DNA of 17,602 bases, from contig JADGHD010000028.1 in assembly GCA_019689615.1 (NCBI GenBank), positions 1 to 17,602 of the forward strand. Reading direction: 5' to 3'. Under the pieces are notes generated by a model. That model saw nothing but the letters and a program-made list of their open reading frames with translations, ran no database searches and was not told where the DNA came from. The position numbers were made by a program, and so were the translations under genes. Of the stretch, positions 5,420-17,339 are shown piece by piece. The stretch's first letter is position 1. The number at the start of each line of letters is the position of its first letter. The stretch is from Frankia sp. (lineage in GTDB: Bacteria; Actinomycetota; Actinomycetes; Frankiales; Frankiaceae).

Positions 5420-7634
5420 TCAGCCGAGCGGCGACGGGTCGAACCGGACGCGCAGGCCGGCGCCGGCGCGGCGGGCGTCGAGGACGCCGCGGGCGGCCCG
5501 CAGCGCATCGGCCAGCTCGCCGCCGTGCTTGCGGGGCACCCGGATCAGCACCCGCTCCCGCTGGCCGGCCTCGTCGGCCTCGCCTGGCAGATCCACCGGG
5601 CCGAGGACCTCGGCGACGGCGGGCAGGCGGGCGGCATCGAGGAGCGCGGCCACGGTGGCGGCCGGCCCGTCGACGGCGGCGATCCGGGCGGCCGGCGGGA
5701 AGCCCAGCTCGGCCCGCTCGTCGGCCTCGCGGGCGACGAAGCCGGCCGGGTCCCAGCGGACCAGCGCCTGGACCACGGCGAGGCCCTCGTCGGCGATCAC
5801 GACCACCCGCCCGCCGGCCGGGCCGGGCAGCGCGAGCCCCGCGGCGTTCGCCCAGCGGCGCAGCGTCTCCTCCCCCGCCCGCAGGTCCGGCCGGCCGAGC
5901 AGGGCCCACCCGTCGAGCAGCACCACCGCGCCGTAGCCGCCGGCCCCGGCGACGACGGGCTCCGCGCCCGGGGTGGCGATCACCAGGGCCGGCGCGGCTG
6001 GCACGGTGGCCAGCACGCCGTCGCGGCCGGAGGTGCGCACGGTGACGCCGGGGAACGCCCGGCCCAGCTCCTCGGCGGTGCGCCGGTCGCCGACGACGGA
6101 GGCGCGCAGCTCGGTCTCGGCGCAGCCGGGGCAGGACCAGGCGGCGGCCGGGCGGCCACACCAGCGGCAGGTCGGGGCGCGGCCGGGGGCCGGGCGGCCG
6201 AGCGGCCCGTGGCAGGCCGGGCAGCGGGCCTGGCGCCGGCACGAGCCGCAGACCAGGGACGGCTGGTAGCCGCGCCGCGGCACCTGGAACAGGACCGGGT
6301 GGCCGGCGGCGAGCGCCGTCCTGGCAGTGCGCACGGCCAGCGACGGCAGCCGGGCCGAGCGGGCGGCCGGGTCGTGCTCGGCGTCCCAGTCCGAGCCGGA
6401 CGGGCGGACCAGCGGCGCCAGCGCCCGGATCTCGGGCCGGGGCAGCAGCAGCGGGCGGGCCCAGCCGGAGCGGGCCAGCGCCTCGGCGTCGGTCGACGGC
6501 GCGAGCCCGCCGAGGAGCAGGCCGGCGCGCTCCTGGCTGGAGCGCAGCACGGCGACGTCGCGGGCGTGCGGGTAGGGCGCGCGCGGCTCGGCGTGCAGGT
6601 CGTCCCCGTCGTCCCAGAGCACGACCAGGCCGAGGCGGGCCACCGGCGCGAACACGGCGGCCCTGGTCCCGACGACGACATCGGCGTGGCCGCGGGCGAC
6701 GGCGAGGAAGCGCCGGTAGCGCTCGGCCGGGCCGAGGTCCGCCCGCAGCGTGACCACGGGGTGCCCGGCGGGCAGCGCCGCGGCCATGGCGGCGGCGACC
6801 CGGTCGACGTCGCGGTGGTCGGGCACGACGACCAGCGCCCCCCGCCCGCCGGCGACGGTCGCGCGCACGGCCGTCGCGATCATCGCCGGCCAGGCCGGGC
6901 CGGGCGGCGCCCACCAGACGGCGCGCGGGGCGCGGCCGGCGGCGAGCGCGGTCAGCAGACTCTCCCCCGCCGGGTAGCGGCGCCACTCCCCCGGGTCCCC
7001 GGGGCCGGTGGCGGCCGCGACGGGCCGCGGGGCGCCGTCAGCCGCGCCGCCGGGGGGGGGAGGTTCCCACGGGCCCGCGGGGGGGGGCGCGCGCAGCGGG
7101 GGGTGGGGGGGGGGGGTGTGCGGCGGGGGGGGGGGGGGGCGCCTCGGCCTCGGCGCCGGCGTGGCGCGGCGGGACCGCCAGGCGCAGGACGTCCGCGAGC
7201 GTGCCGGCGCAGCGGTCGGCGACCGCCCTGGCCAGGCGGGCGACGGCCGGGGTGAGCACAGGCTCCGGCGAGATCACCCTGGTCAGCGGGGCGAGCCGGC
7301 CGTCGTGCTCGGAGCGGTCCAGCCGCGCCAGGACGAAGCCGTCGACGAGCCGGCCGGCGAAGCGGACCCGCACCCGGGCGCCGGGCACCGCGTCGGCCGC
7401 CATCGACGCCGGCACCAGGTAGTCGAACGGCCGGTCGAGGTGCGCAAGCGGCACCAGCGCCGCCACCCGGGCTACCGGCCGGTCGGTCGTGATCTCCCGG
7501 TCGCGGCTGGCCGGGCGGGCGGAGCTGCGGGCAGGCGCCCGGCCGCCGCCGGCGCGCCGCCCGCCGGGCTCGGCGGCCGTCCCGGCCCCGAGCCCGGGCA
7601 GTACTCCGGGCGGTACGTCGTCGCGCGGGCCCAC
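5420..7634 (-). CDS. priA: Primosomal protein N' (PriA), helicase-defective type; reading frame broken in a poly-G region
   Basis: PriA recognises stalled forks and reloads the replisome. Two frames together give about 740 residues. The N-terminal part starts at GTG 7632-7634 and includes PVARVAALVPLAHLDRPFDYLVP, the typical 3'-DNA-binding domain, then LRLAVPPRHA near 7170. The second frame picks up at WRRYPAGESLLTAL near 6980 and runs to the TGA at 5420. The frames differ by one base, and the switch must lie in the proline-rich linker encoded by G runs at 7052-7139; the first frame stops at 7038. Removing one base (or adding two) would join them. Where PriA has GxGKT and DEEHD helicase motifs this protein has PPGPAWPAM and WDDGDD, so ATPase activity is not expected, as known for actinobacterial PriA. 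Eight zinc cysteines remain as four CxxC pairs (6122-6250). I suspect a sequencing error rather than a dead gene. The start has no good ribosome binding site, but no other start is available before the upstream stop at 7701. Confidence 0.85.
7052..7139. repeat. Cluster of G homopolymers within priA
   Basis: Within 88 bases the plus strand has G runs of 9 (7052-7060), 9 (7079-7087), 6 (7098-7103), 12 (7105-7116) and 15 (7125-7139). On the coding strand these are C runs encoding a proline-rich linker. The priA frame changes by one base within or next to this cluster. Runs of this length are prone to sequencing error, polymerase slippage and transcriptional slippage. Nothing similar occurs elsewhere in the window. 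Confidence 0.9.
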
Positions 7635-7782
7635 GTTCGATTGGTACCAGCCGCCTCCGACGCTCCCGTCGCCGCCCCGCCGTGCCGGGACACAACGGGG
7701 CTACCAGCAGGTCAGCCGGCGGGAGCGGCGGCGGCGCGGCGGCCAGGCGTCGACCGGGCGCCGCGCGGCGGCGTGGGCTGGC

Positions 7783-8976
<1,194 letters not shown>

Positions 8977-8997
8977 TGGCGGTACTCCCTAGAAGAT

Positions 8998-9027
8998 CCG
9001 ACGGATTCCGTCGAAGTTTACCGACGG
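8998..9027 (-). promoter_or_regulatory. metK upstream palindrome with -10-like element
   Basis: The 15-base palindrome CGACGGATTCCGTCG (8999-9013) lies 22 bases before the metK start codon. The half-site CCGACGG recurs in direct orientation at 9021-9027, 23 bases from its copy at 8998-9004. Between them, TAAACT on the minus strand (9015-9020) fits the TAnnnT form of an actinobacterial -10, although no -35 match is evident. The layout suggests either an operator overlapping the start site or, if transcription begins further upstream, two mutually exclusive hairpins sharing the middle arm. Confidence 0.45.
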
Positions 9028-9072
9028 CCCTGGTGGGCGCCCGCGCCTGGCCGGGTCGTCATCACACCCGCG

Positions 9073-10332
9073 TTACATGCCGGCAGCACTCGCCGGGAGC
9101 CGGTCAATGACCAGGTCAAGCACCCGGTGGGCAAGCAGGTCCTTGCTGGTCCGCTCGATCGGCGTCGCCGAGCCGTCGGCGCCGAGCACGACCGCCGCGT
9201 TGTGCTCGACCTCGAAACCGAGCCCGCCGCCGACCTGGTTGACCACCAGCAGGTCGGCCTTCTTGCGGGCGAGCTTGGCCCGGCCCAGCTCCAGGACGCC
9301 GGCGTCCGGCCCGCCGGTCTCGGCGGCGAAGCCGACCAGCACCTGGCCCGGCCGGCGGGCGGCCACGAGCTCGGCGAGCACGTCCGGGTTGCGCTCCAGC
9401 CCGATGGGCGGCGGCACGCCACCGCCCTCCCCTTTCTTGATCTTGTAGTCCTGGCGGGCGGCCGGGCGGAAGTCGGCGACGGCGGCCGCCATCACGACCA
9501 CGTCCGCGTCGGCGGCCGCCTTGTGCACGGCGTCGCGCAGGTCGAGCGCGGAGGTCACCCGCACGACCGTGGCGCCGGCCGGGTCCGGCAGCGCCACGTT
9601 GGCCGCGACCACGGTCACCCGGGCGCCGCGGGCGAGCGCGGCCCGGGCGATCGCGTAGCCCTGCCGGCCGCTGGAGGCGTTGCCGAGGAAGCGGACCGGG
9701 TCGAGGAACTCCCGGGTGCCGCCGGCGCTGACGACCACGTGCCGGCCGACCAGGTCGGGCCGGGCGGCGGCCGGGCCAAGCGCGAGCACGGCGCGGGCCA
9801 GCGCGACGATCTCCGGTGGCTCGGGCAGCCGGCCGGGGCCGGAGTCCGGGCCGGTGAGCCGGCCGACCGCCGGCTCGACGACGATCGCGCCGCGCTCGCG
9901 CAGCAGGGCGACGTTGGCCCGGGTGGCCGGGTTCTCCCACATCTCGGTGTGCATCGCCGGCACGTAGACGACCGGGCAGGTCGCGGTGAGCAGGGTCGCC
10001 GTCAGCAGGTCGTCCGCCCGGCCGTGCACGGCGCGGGCCATGAGGTCCGCGGTCGCCGGCACGACCAGCACGAGGTCGGCCTCGCGGCCGATCCGGACGT
10101 GGGCGACCTCCTCCGGGTCGCTCCAGACGTCGGTGCGCACCGGGTTGCCGGACAGCGCAGCCCAGGTGACCTCGCCGACGAAGCGCAGCGCCGACGGGGT
10201 CGGCACGACCCGCACGTGATGGCCGCTCTCGGTGAGCCGGCGCAGCACCTCCAGCGCCTTGTAGGACGCGATGCCGCCGGAGACGCCGAGCACCACCCGG
10301 CTGCCGGGAGCCGGGCCAGTCGCGGAGCCCAC
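9073..10332 (-). CDS. coaBC: Bifunctional phosphopantothenoylcysteine decarboxylase / phosphopantothenate-cysteine ligase
   Basis: Catalyses two steps of coenzyme A synthesis: CTP-dependent joining of cysteine to 4'-phosphopantothenate (CoaB, C-terminal) and FMN-dependent decarboxylation (CoaC, N-terminal). In the 419-residue product, the CoaC half begins VVLGVSGGIASYK (13-25), with His78 in EEVAHVRIG at the position of the catalytic histidine. PATADLMA (92-99) and PAMHTEMWENPA (125-136) are the FMN and substrate-binding motifs. The CoaB half starts near residue 193 with VVVSAGGTREFLDPVR, FLGNASSG (Asn218) and DYKIKK (295-300). I chose GTG at 10330-10332 because the N-terminus matches the family and it lies two bases after the rpoZ stop. 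The frame is open further upstream but overlaps rpoZ there. rpoZ-coaBC-metK-priA is a conserved order. Confidence 0.96.
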   Translation of the reverse strand: MGSATGPAPGSRVVLGVSGGIASYKALEVLRRLTESGHHVRVVPTPSALRFVGEVTWAALSGNPVRTDVWSDPEEVAHVRIGREADLVLVVPATADLMARAVHGRADDLLTATLLTATCPVVYVPAMHTEMWENPATRANVALLRERGAIVVEPAVGRLTGPDSGPGRLPEPPEIVALARAVLALGPAAARPDLVGRHVVVSAGGTREFLDPVRFLGNASSGRQGYAIARAALARGARVTVVAANVALPDPAGATVVRVTSALDLRDAVHKAAADADVVVMAAAVADFRPAARQDYKIKKGEGGGVPPPIGLERNPDVLAELVAARRPGQVLVGFAAETGGPDAGVLELGRAKLARKKADLLVVNQVGGGLGFEVEHNAAVVLGADGSATPIERTSKDLLAHRVLDLVIDRLPASAAGM

Positions 10333-10334
10333 CG

Positions 10335-10622
10335 TCAGCTGGCGGAGGGTGGCAGCGGGTCGGCGATCGTCTCGTGGGTGAGCAGGCCGGCGTTGATCTC
10401 GCGCAGCGCGATCGACAGCGGCTTCTCCTGCGCGCTGGAGGTCTCCACCAGCGGGCCGACGTACTCCAGCAGGCCCTCGCCCAGCTGCGAGTAGTAGGCG
10501 TTGATCTGGCGGGCCCGCTTCGCCGCGTAGATGACCAGGCTGTACTTCGAGTCGGTCGCCTCGAGCAGCTCGTCGATCGGCGGGTTCGTGATGCCCTCGG
10601 GGTGGGCGACGGTACCGGACAC
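10335..10622 (-). CDS. rpoZ: DNA-directed RNA polymerase omega subunit
   Basis: Small subunit that helps fold and hold the beta' subunit in RNA polymerase. The 95-residue product matches actinobacterial omega: GITNPPIDELLE (10-21), SKYSLVIYAAKRARQIN (25-41) and the C-terminal PLSIALREINAGLL (68-81). The start is GTG at 10620-10622, four bases after AGGAAGGA. The frame is open upstream to 10802, but that extension is non-conserved and lies before the ribosome binding site. coaBC follows two bases later. The upstream gap to gmk is 208 bases and carries tandem hairpins, so rpoZ probably has its own promoter between 10623 and 10747, although I cannot point to one. Confidence 0.96.
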   Translation of the reverse strand: MSGTVAHPEGITNPPIDELLEATDSKYSLVIYAAKRARQINAYYSQLGEGLLEYVGPLVETSSAQEKPLSIALREINAGLLTHETIADPLPPSAS

Positions 10623-10747
10623 GGGTTCCTTCCTGGTCGCAGTCCTGGCGAATCCTGGTGACGGCCGCGCCAGGGCCGGCTGACCGTCCAGGTTGACCAA
10701 CGTGGCTGACCATCCTGCCCGGTTTTGGCTGGCAGCCCTGGCCGGCG

Positions 10748-10816
10748 GCGCTGTGGCCGGTGCCGGCGACCGGTGCCGGCCGTGGCGCGTGCTCACGGGC
10801 AACGAGTCACGAGCAC
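10748..10816 (-). terminator. Tandem back-to-back hairpins between gmk and rpoZ
   Basis: Two hairpins follow the gmk stop codon directly. The first pairs GTGCTC (10789-10794) with GAGCAC (10811-10816). The second is a symmetric 41-base imperfect palindrome (10748-10788): GCGC outer arms, GGCCGG/CCGGCC, then an inner CCGG/CCGG stem with a three-base loop, interrupted by small matched internal loops. There is no T-tract, so terminator function is inferred from position and stability. It could instead be an mRNA 3' end stabiliser or an attenuator before rpoZ. Confidence 0.5.
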
Positions 10817-10830
10817 CGGGTCACAGTGCG

Positions 10831-11379
10831 TCACGGGTCAACCATCAACGATACCAACCGGGTCGCCGCGGCCTCGACGTCGTCGTTGACCACGACCTCG
10901 TCGAACTCCGGCTCGGCGGCGAGCTCCACCCGGGCCTGATCGAGGCGGCGGGCCACCACCTCGGGCGGCTCGGTCCCCCGGCCGGTCAGCCGGCGGACCA
11001 GCTCCTCCCAACTGGGCGGGGCCAGGAAGACAAACAGGGCGTCCGGCCGGCTGGCCCGGACCTGGCGTGCGCCCTGCAGGTCGATCTCCAGCAGGCAGGG
11101 CACGCCATCGGCCAGCCGGCGCTCGAGCGGGGCCCGCGGGGTGCCGTAGCAGTTGCCCGCGAACTCGGCGTGTTCCAGCAGCTCGCCGTCCTTGACCATC
11201 CGGGCGAAGGTGTCCCGGTCGACGAAGTGGTACTCGACTCCGTCGGTTTCACCCGGACGCGGGGCGCGGGTCGTCGCGCTGACCGATACCCAGATTTGTG
11301 GGAAGAGCCGGCGCACCGCGGCGACGACCGTACCCTTCCCGACGCCCGACGGCCCCGAGAGCACGGTGAGACGAGGCAT
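10831..11379 (-). CDS. gmk: Guanylate kinase
   Basis: Phosphorylates GMP to GDP using ATP, feeding GTP pools. The 182-residue product begins MPRLTVLSGPSGVGKGT, with the P-loop at residues 9-17. Further family features are SVSATTRAPRPGE (the GMP-binding SxTTRxPRxGE motif), DGVEYHFV, LEHAEFAGNCYGTP and LLEIDLQGARQV. It is a few residues shorter than many homologues because it lacks a long N-terminal extension. The ATG at 11377-11379 has AAGGTGG five bases upstream. mihF precedes it by 123 bases with a short inverted repeat between, and tandem hairpins follow it. The mihF-gmk-rpoZ order is conserved in actinobacteria. Confidence 0.96.
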   Translation of the reverse strand: MPRLTVLSGPSGVGKGTVVAAVRRLFPQIWVSVSATTRAPRPGETDGVEYHFVDRDTFARMVKDGELLEHAEFAGNCYGTPRAPLERRLADGVPCLLEIDLQGARQVRASRPDALFVFLAPPSWEELVRRLTGRGTEPPEVVARRLDQARVELAAEPEFDEVVVNDDVEAAATRLVSLMVDP

Positions 11380-11406
11380 CGGCCCACCTTACGAACTCCG
11401 TCGCGG

Positions 11407-11434
11407 CGGCCGAGAGCAGCGGGCACCTCGGCCG
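11407..11434 (-). terminator. 8-bp inverted repeat between mihF and gmk
   Basis: CGGCCGAG (11407-11414) and CTCGGCCG (11427-11434) are perfectly complementary with a 12-base loop. The repeat lies about 70 bases after the mihF stop and 27 bases before the gmk start. There is no T-tract. It may be a weak terminator or attenuating structure limiting read-through from the probably highly expressed mihF into gmk. In so GC-rich a sequence an 8-bp repeat can also arise by chance. Confidence 0.3.
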
Positions 11435-11502
11435 TCCGCGAACGGTGTGACCTGCGGGGCTGCCGGCCGTGGACGCGACCGGACGCCCGGACTCCGCGGT
11501 GG

Positions 11503-11820
11503 TCAGGCCGCGCCGAACTCCTCGAGGAGCGCGGCCCGCTGCTTGGCCCCGAGGCCGCGCAGCCGCCGAGTCGGGCTGATGCCGAGCCGCTCCCGGATGC
11601 GCTGGGCACGCACACGGCCCACCCCGGGAAGGGACTCCAGCACCGCCGACACTTTCATCTTTCCGACGACCTCATCGGCCTCGGCCTGTTCCAGGACCGC
11701 GGCCAGGGTCGTCTCCGCCTTCTTGAGCCGCTCCTTGAGGTCGGCGCGCTGCTTACGGGCCAACGCGGCCTTTTCAAGGGCGGCCGCCCGCTGCTCGGGC
11801 GTCAGGGGCGGCAGGGGCAC
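11503..11820 (-). CDS. mihF: Actinobacterial integration host factor (mIHF/sIHF)
   Basis: Small nucleoid-associated protein that binds and bends DNA. It was first known as the host factor for mycobacteriophage L5 integration and is unrelated in sequence to E. coli IHF. The 105-residue product starts MPLPPLTPEQRAAALEKA, followed by a long charged helix (about 18-45) and the conserved core GKMKVSAVLESLPGVGRVRA (53-72). LPGVGRVRA is the helix-turn segment that contacts DNA. The C-terminus RRLRGLGAKQRAALLEEFG is also typical. The start is GTG at 11818-11820, eight bases after AGGAGG, a strong ribosome binding site. Two candidate promoters lie in the 263-base region upstream, consistent with independent, strong expression. 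Confidence 0.95.
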   Translation of the reverse strand: MPLPPLTPEQRAAALEKAALARKQRADLKERLKKAETTLAAVLEQAEADEVVGKMKVSAVLESLPGVGRVRAQRIRERLGISPTRRLRGLGAKQRAALLEEFGAA

Positions 11821-11855
11821 GGTAACGCCTCCTCAAATGGGTGATCGCGACGCGC

Positions 11856-11884
11856 AAACTAGCGAGTGATCCGGCATTGGTCCA
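11856..11884 (-). promoter_or_regulatory. Candidate proximal mihF promoter
   Basis: On the minus strand TGGACC (11879-11884) and TAGTTT (11856-11861) are separated by 17 bases. They match the -35 consensus at four of six positions and the actinobacterial TAnnnT -10. A start near 11849 would give a leader of about 30 bases carrying the AGGAGG site. Confidence 0.5.
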
Positions 11885-12015
11885 GCCTGGGACGTGCCAC
11901 CCGGAAGCGCGCATTGCCCGGATGACCACGGCTGGCGCCGCGCGGAGCTCCCGCCGGGACCTGGGGTCGGCCGCGCTGGCGGCACGAACCGACACCCGCG
12001 GTCACCGATGCCGTC

Positions 12016-12044
12016 ACCGTATCGGGTCGGTTCGCCCAGGTCAC
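12016..12044 (-). promoter_or_regulatory. Candidate distal mihF promoter
   Basis: On the minus strand GTGACC (12039-12044) and TACGGT (12016-12021) are 17 bases apart, with four of six matches at -35 and a TAnnnT -10. It lies 40 bases after the pyrF stop and would give a leader of about 190 bases. I see nothing else definite between 11885 and 12015. Confidence 0.4.
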
Positions 12045-12083
12045 CACCACCTGCACAGATGAGGCGTTTTCGCAGGTCAGGGG

Positions 12084-12839
12084 CTATTCGGGCGGCCCAA
12101 GCCCGGCCGCCAGGGCGGCCGCGGCCGCCCCGGGGTCGGGCGCCCCGGTGATCGGCCGGCCGACGACGAGCAGGTCGGCGCCTGCCGCGAGGGCCTCCTC
12201 GGGGGTCGCCACCCGGGACTGGTCGGCCCGCGCGACGCCCGCCGGGCGCACCCCAGGAGTGATGAGAGTCACACTCGATCCGACCTCCCGCCGGAGGTCG
12301 GCGACCTCCCACGGGCTGCAGACCAGCGCCCCCGCGCCGGCATCGACGGACAGCGCGGCGAGCCGCCGGGCGGCGTCCCGAGCCGGCCCGACCAGCCCGA
12401 TCACGCCAAGATCCGCCTCTGCCAGCGAGGTGAGCACGGTCACCGCCGCGACCACGAGGGTGCCGCCGGTCGCCTCGCCGGCCGCCGCCACGGCGGCGCG
12501 GATCATCGCCTCGCCGCCGGTGGCGTGCACGGTCACGAACCGCGGCGCCAGCACCGCGACCGAGCGCATCCCGCCCGCGACAGTTGCCGGAATGTCATGC
12601 AACTTAAGGTCGAGAAAGAGCTCCGGCGCCGCCTGGCCGGTGGCGCCGGGCCCGGGCTCGCCGCCGGCCGCCGCGAGCAGCCCCTGCTCCCGCAGCTCGG
12701 CGAGGACCGCCGGCCCCTCCCGGTAGAACAGCTCCAGCCCGACCTTGAGGACGGACACGTGCGGCCCGACGGCGCGCGCCCAGCGGGTGGCCGTGGCCGC
12801 GTCCGGCGCGTCCAACGCGACGGCGATCGGTGCCCGCAC
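12084..12839 (-). CDS. pyrF: Orotidine 5'-phosphate decarboxylase
   Basis: Converts OMP to UMP, the last step of de novo UMP synthesis. The 251-residue protein is a TIM barrel with the catalytic motif LDLKLHD at 76-82 (Asp77, Lys79, Asp82), LKVGLELFY at 31-39, VTVHATGGEAM near 111-121, and TPGVRP followed by the phosphate-binding VVGRPIT near the C-terminus. Compared with typical members there is an insert of about 17-20 Gly/Pro/Ala-rich residues at about 54-72, just before the catalytic strand. The start is GTG at 12837-12839, three bases after the carB stop, with a G-rich ribosome binding site inside carB, so it is co-transcribed with carAB. In streptomycetes pyrD usually lies between carB and pyrF; here it does not. 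Confidence 0.96.
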   Translation of the reverse strand: MRAPIAVALDAPDAATATRWARAVGPHVSVLKVGLELFYREGPAVLAELREQGLLAAAGGEPGPGATGQAAPELFLDLKLHDIPATVAGGMRSVAVLAPRFVTVHATGGEAMIRAAVAAAGEATGGTLVVAAVTVLTSLAEADLGVIGLVGPARDAARRLAALSVDAGAGALVCSPWEVADLRREVGSSVTLITPGVRPAGVARADQSRVATPEEALAAGADLLVVGRPITGAPDPGAAAAALAAGLGPPE

Positions 12840-12842
12840 GGC

Positions 12843-16195
<3,353 letters not shown>

Positions 16196-16196
<1 letters not shown>

Positions 16197-17335
16197 CACT
16201 TCACCCCCGCCATCAGGTCGCTGAACCGGTCGAACAGGCCGTGCGCGTCGTGTGGGCCGGGCGCGGCCTCCGGGTGGTACTGCACCGAGAAGGCCGGCAC
16301 TTCCAGGCAGGTCAGGCCCTCGACCACGGAGTCGTTGAGGGCGACGTGACTGACCGCCACCCGCCCGAACGGCGTGTCCACCGGCGTGCCGTCGACCGGC
16401 GCGTCGACGGCGAAGCCATGGTTGTGGCTGGTGACCGCGATCCGGCCGGTAGCCAGGTCGGCGACCGGCTGGTTCACCCCGCGGTGGCCGTAGACCAGCT
16501 TGTAGGTGGAGAAGCCGAGCGCCCGGCCGAGCACCTGGTTGCCGAAGCAGATCCCGAACACCGGGACGCCGGCGCGCAGCACCCCGGTGACCGCCTCGAC
16601 GGCGTAGTCGGCGGTGGCCGGGTCGCCTGGCCCGTTGGACAGGAACACCCCGTCCGGCTCGAGGGCCAGCAGGTCCTCGGCGGTGGAGCGGGCCGGCAGC
16701 ACGTGCACCTCGCAGCCGCGGGCGGCCATCGACTCCGGCGTGGCCCGCTTGATCCCGAGGTCGAGCGCGGCGACCCGGAACCGGCGCCCGCCGACCGCCG
16801 GGACGACGTACGGCTCGGTGGTGCTCACCTCGGGGGCGAGGTCAGCGCCCTCCATCCGCGGGCTGGCCAGCACCTTCGGCAGCAGCGCCGCCGGGTCGGG
16901 GTCGAGGCTGGAGATCCCGCACCGCATCGCGCCGCGCTCGCGCAGGTGGCGGGTCAGTGCCCGGGTGTCCACCCCGCTGATGCCGACCACCCCGGCCTCG
17001 GCCAGCGCGGCCGCCAGCTCCCCGGTGGCCCGCCAGCTGGACGCGACCCGGCTGGGGTCGCGGACCACGTAGCCGGCGACGTGGATCTTCGATGACTCCT
17101 GGTCGCGCTCGTTCACCCCGGTGTTGCCGATGTGCGGAGCCGTCATCACCACGACCTGCCGGTGGTACGACGGGTCGGTCAGCGTCTCCTGGTAGCCGGT
17201 CATCCCGGTGGCGAACACCGCCTCGCCGAACGTCTCCCCGATGGCGCCGTACGCCTCGCCGGCAAACGCCCGGCCGTCCTCCAGGACCAGCACCGCCGGC
17301 CGTCCGGGTGTCGTCATGCTGCCGCGCTCGAACAC
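16196..17335 (-). CDS. carA: Carbamoyl-phosphate synthase small chain (glutaminase)
   Basis: Hydrolyses glutamine and passes ammonia to CarB. In the 379-residue product (GTG start) the N-terminal domain has AVLVLEDGRAFAG and the conserved TGMTGYQETLTDPSY (43-57). The class I glutamine amidotransferase domain has SNGPGDP (233-239), GICFGNQVLG with the nucleophile Cys263, and VQYHPEAAPGP with His354 and Glu356, so the triad is complete. Two starts are possible. GTG 17333-17335 has AGG about seven bases upstream. ATG 17315-17317 would give 373 residues starting MTTPGRPAV, closer to the usual family N-terminus but with a weak ribosome binding site. The end overlaps the carB start. Upstream pyr genes are expected beyond the right edge. 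Confidence 0.96.
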
Positions 17336-17339
17336 GCCA

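Noticed and set aside
4716..6986. One minus-strand protein of 756 residues covering def and much of priA
   Set aside because: Only the last 183 codons are deformylase. The upstream part is Arg/Pro/Ala-rich out-of-frame translation of priA and the intergenic repeat, and a good ribosome binding site and GTG mark the true def start.
7041..7140. Telomere-like or G-quadruplex regulatory repeat
   Set aside because: The runs have no regular period and lie inside a coding linker. G-quadruplex formation is possible for any such G-rich DNA but nothing here indicates a function, so I report it only as a homopolymer cluster with a frameshift.
8977..9072. Possible SAM riboswitch upstream of metK
   Set aside because: The gap is 96 bases and lacks any recognisable SAM aptamer core; only the palindrome and the -10-like element are visible.
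9073..10713. Longer coaBC frame reaching back to 10713
   Set aside because: The extra N-terminal 127 residues are the rpoZ gene read in the wrong frame. The conserved CoaC start follows the GTG at 10330-10332, two bases after the rpoZ stop.
10335..10802. Longer rpoZ starting at 10802
   Set aside because: The added 60 residues are not conserved and precede the clear AGGAAGGA site that serves the GTG at 10620-10622.
11380..11502. Possible small gene between mihF and gmk
   Set aside because: No frame of useful length with a ribosome binding site; only the 8-bp inverted repeat is notable.
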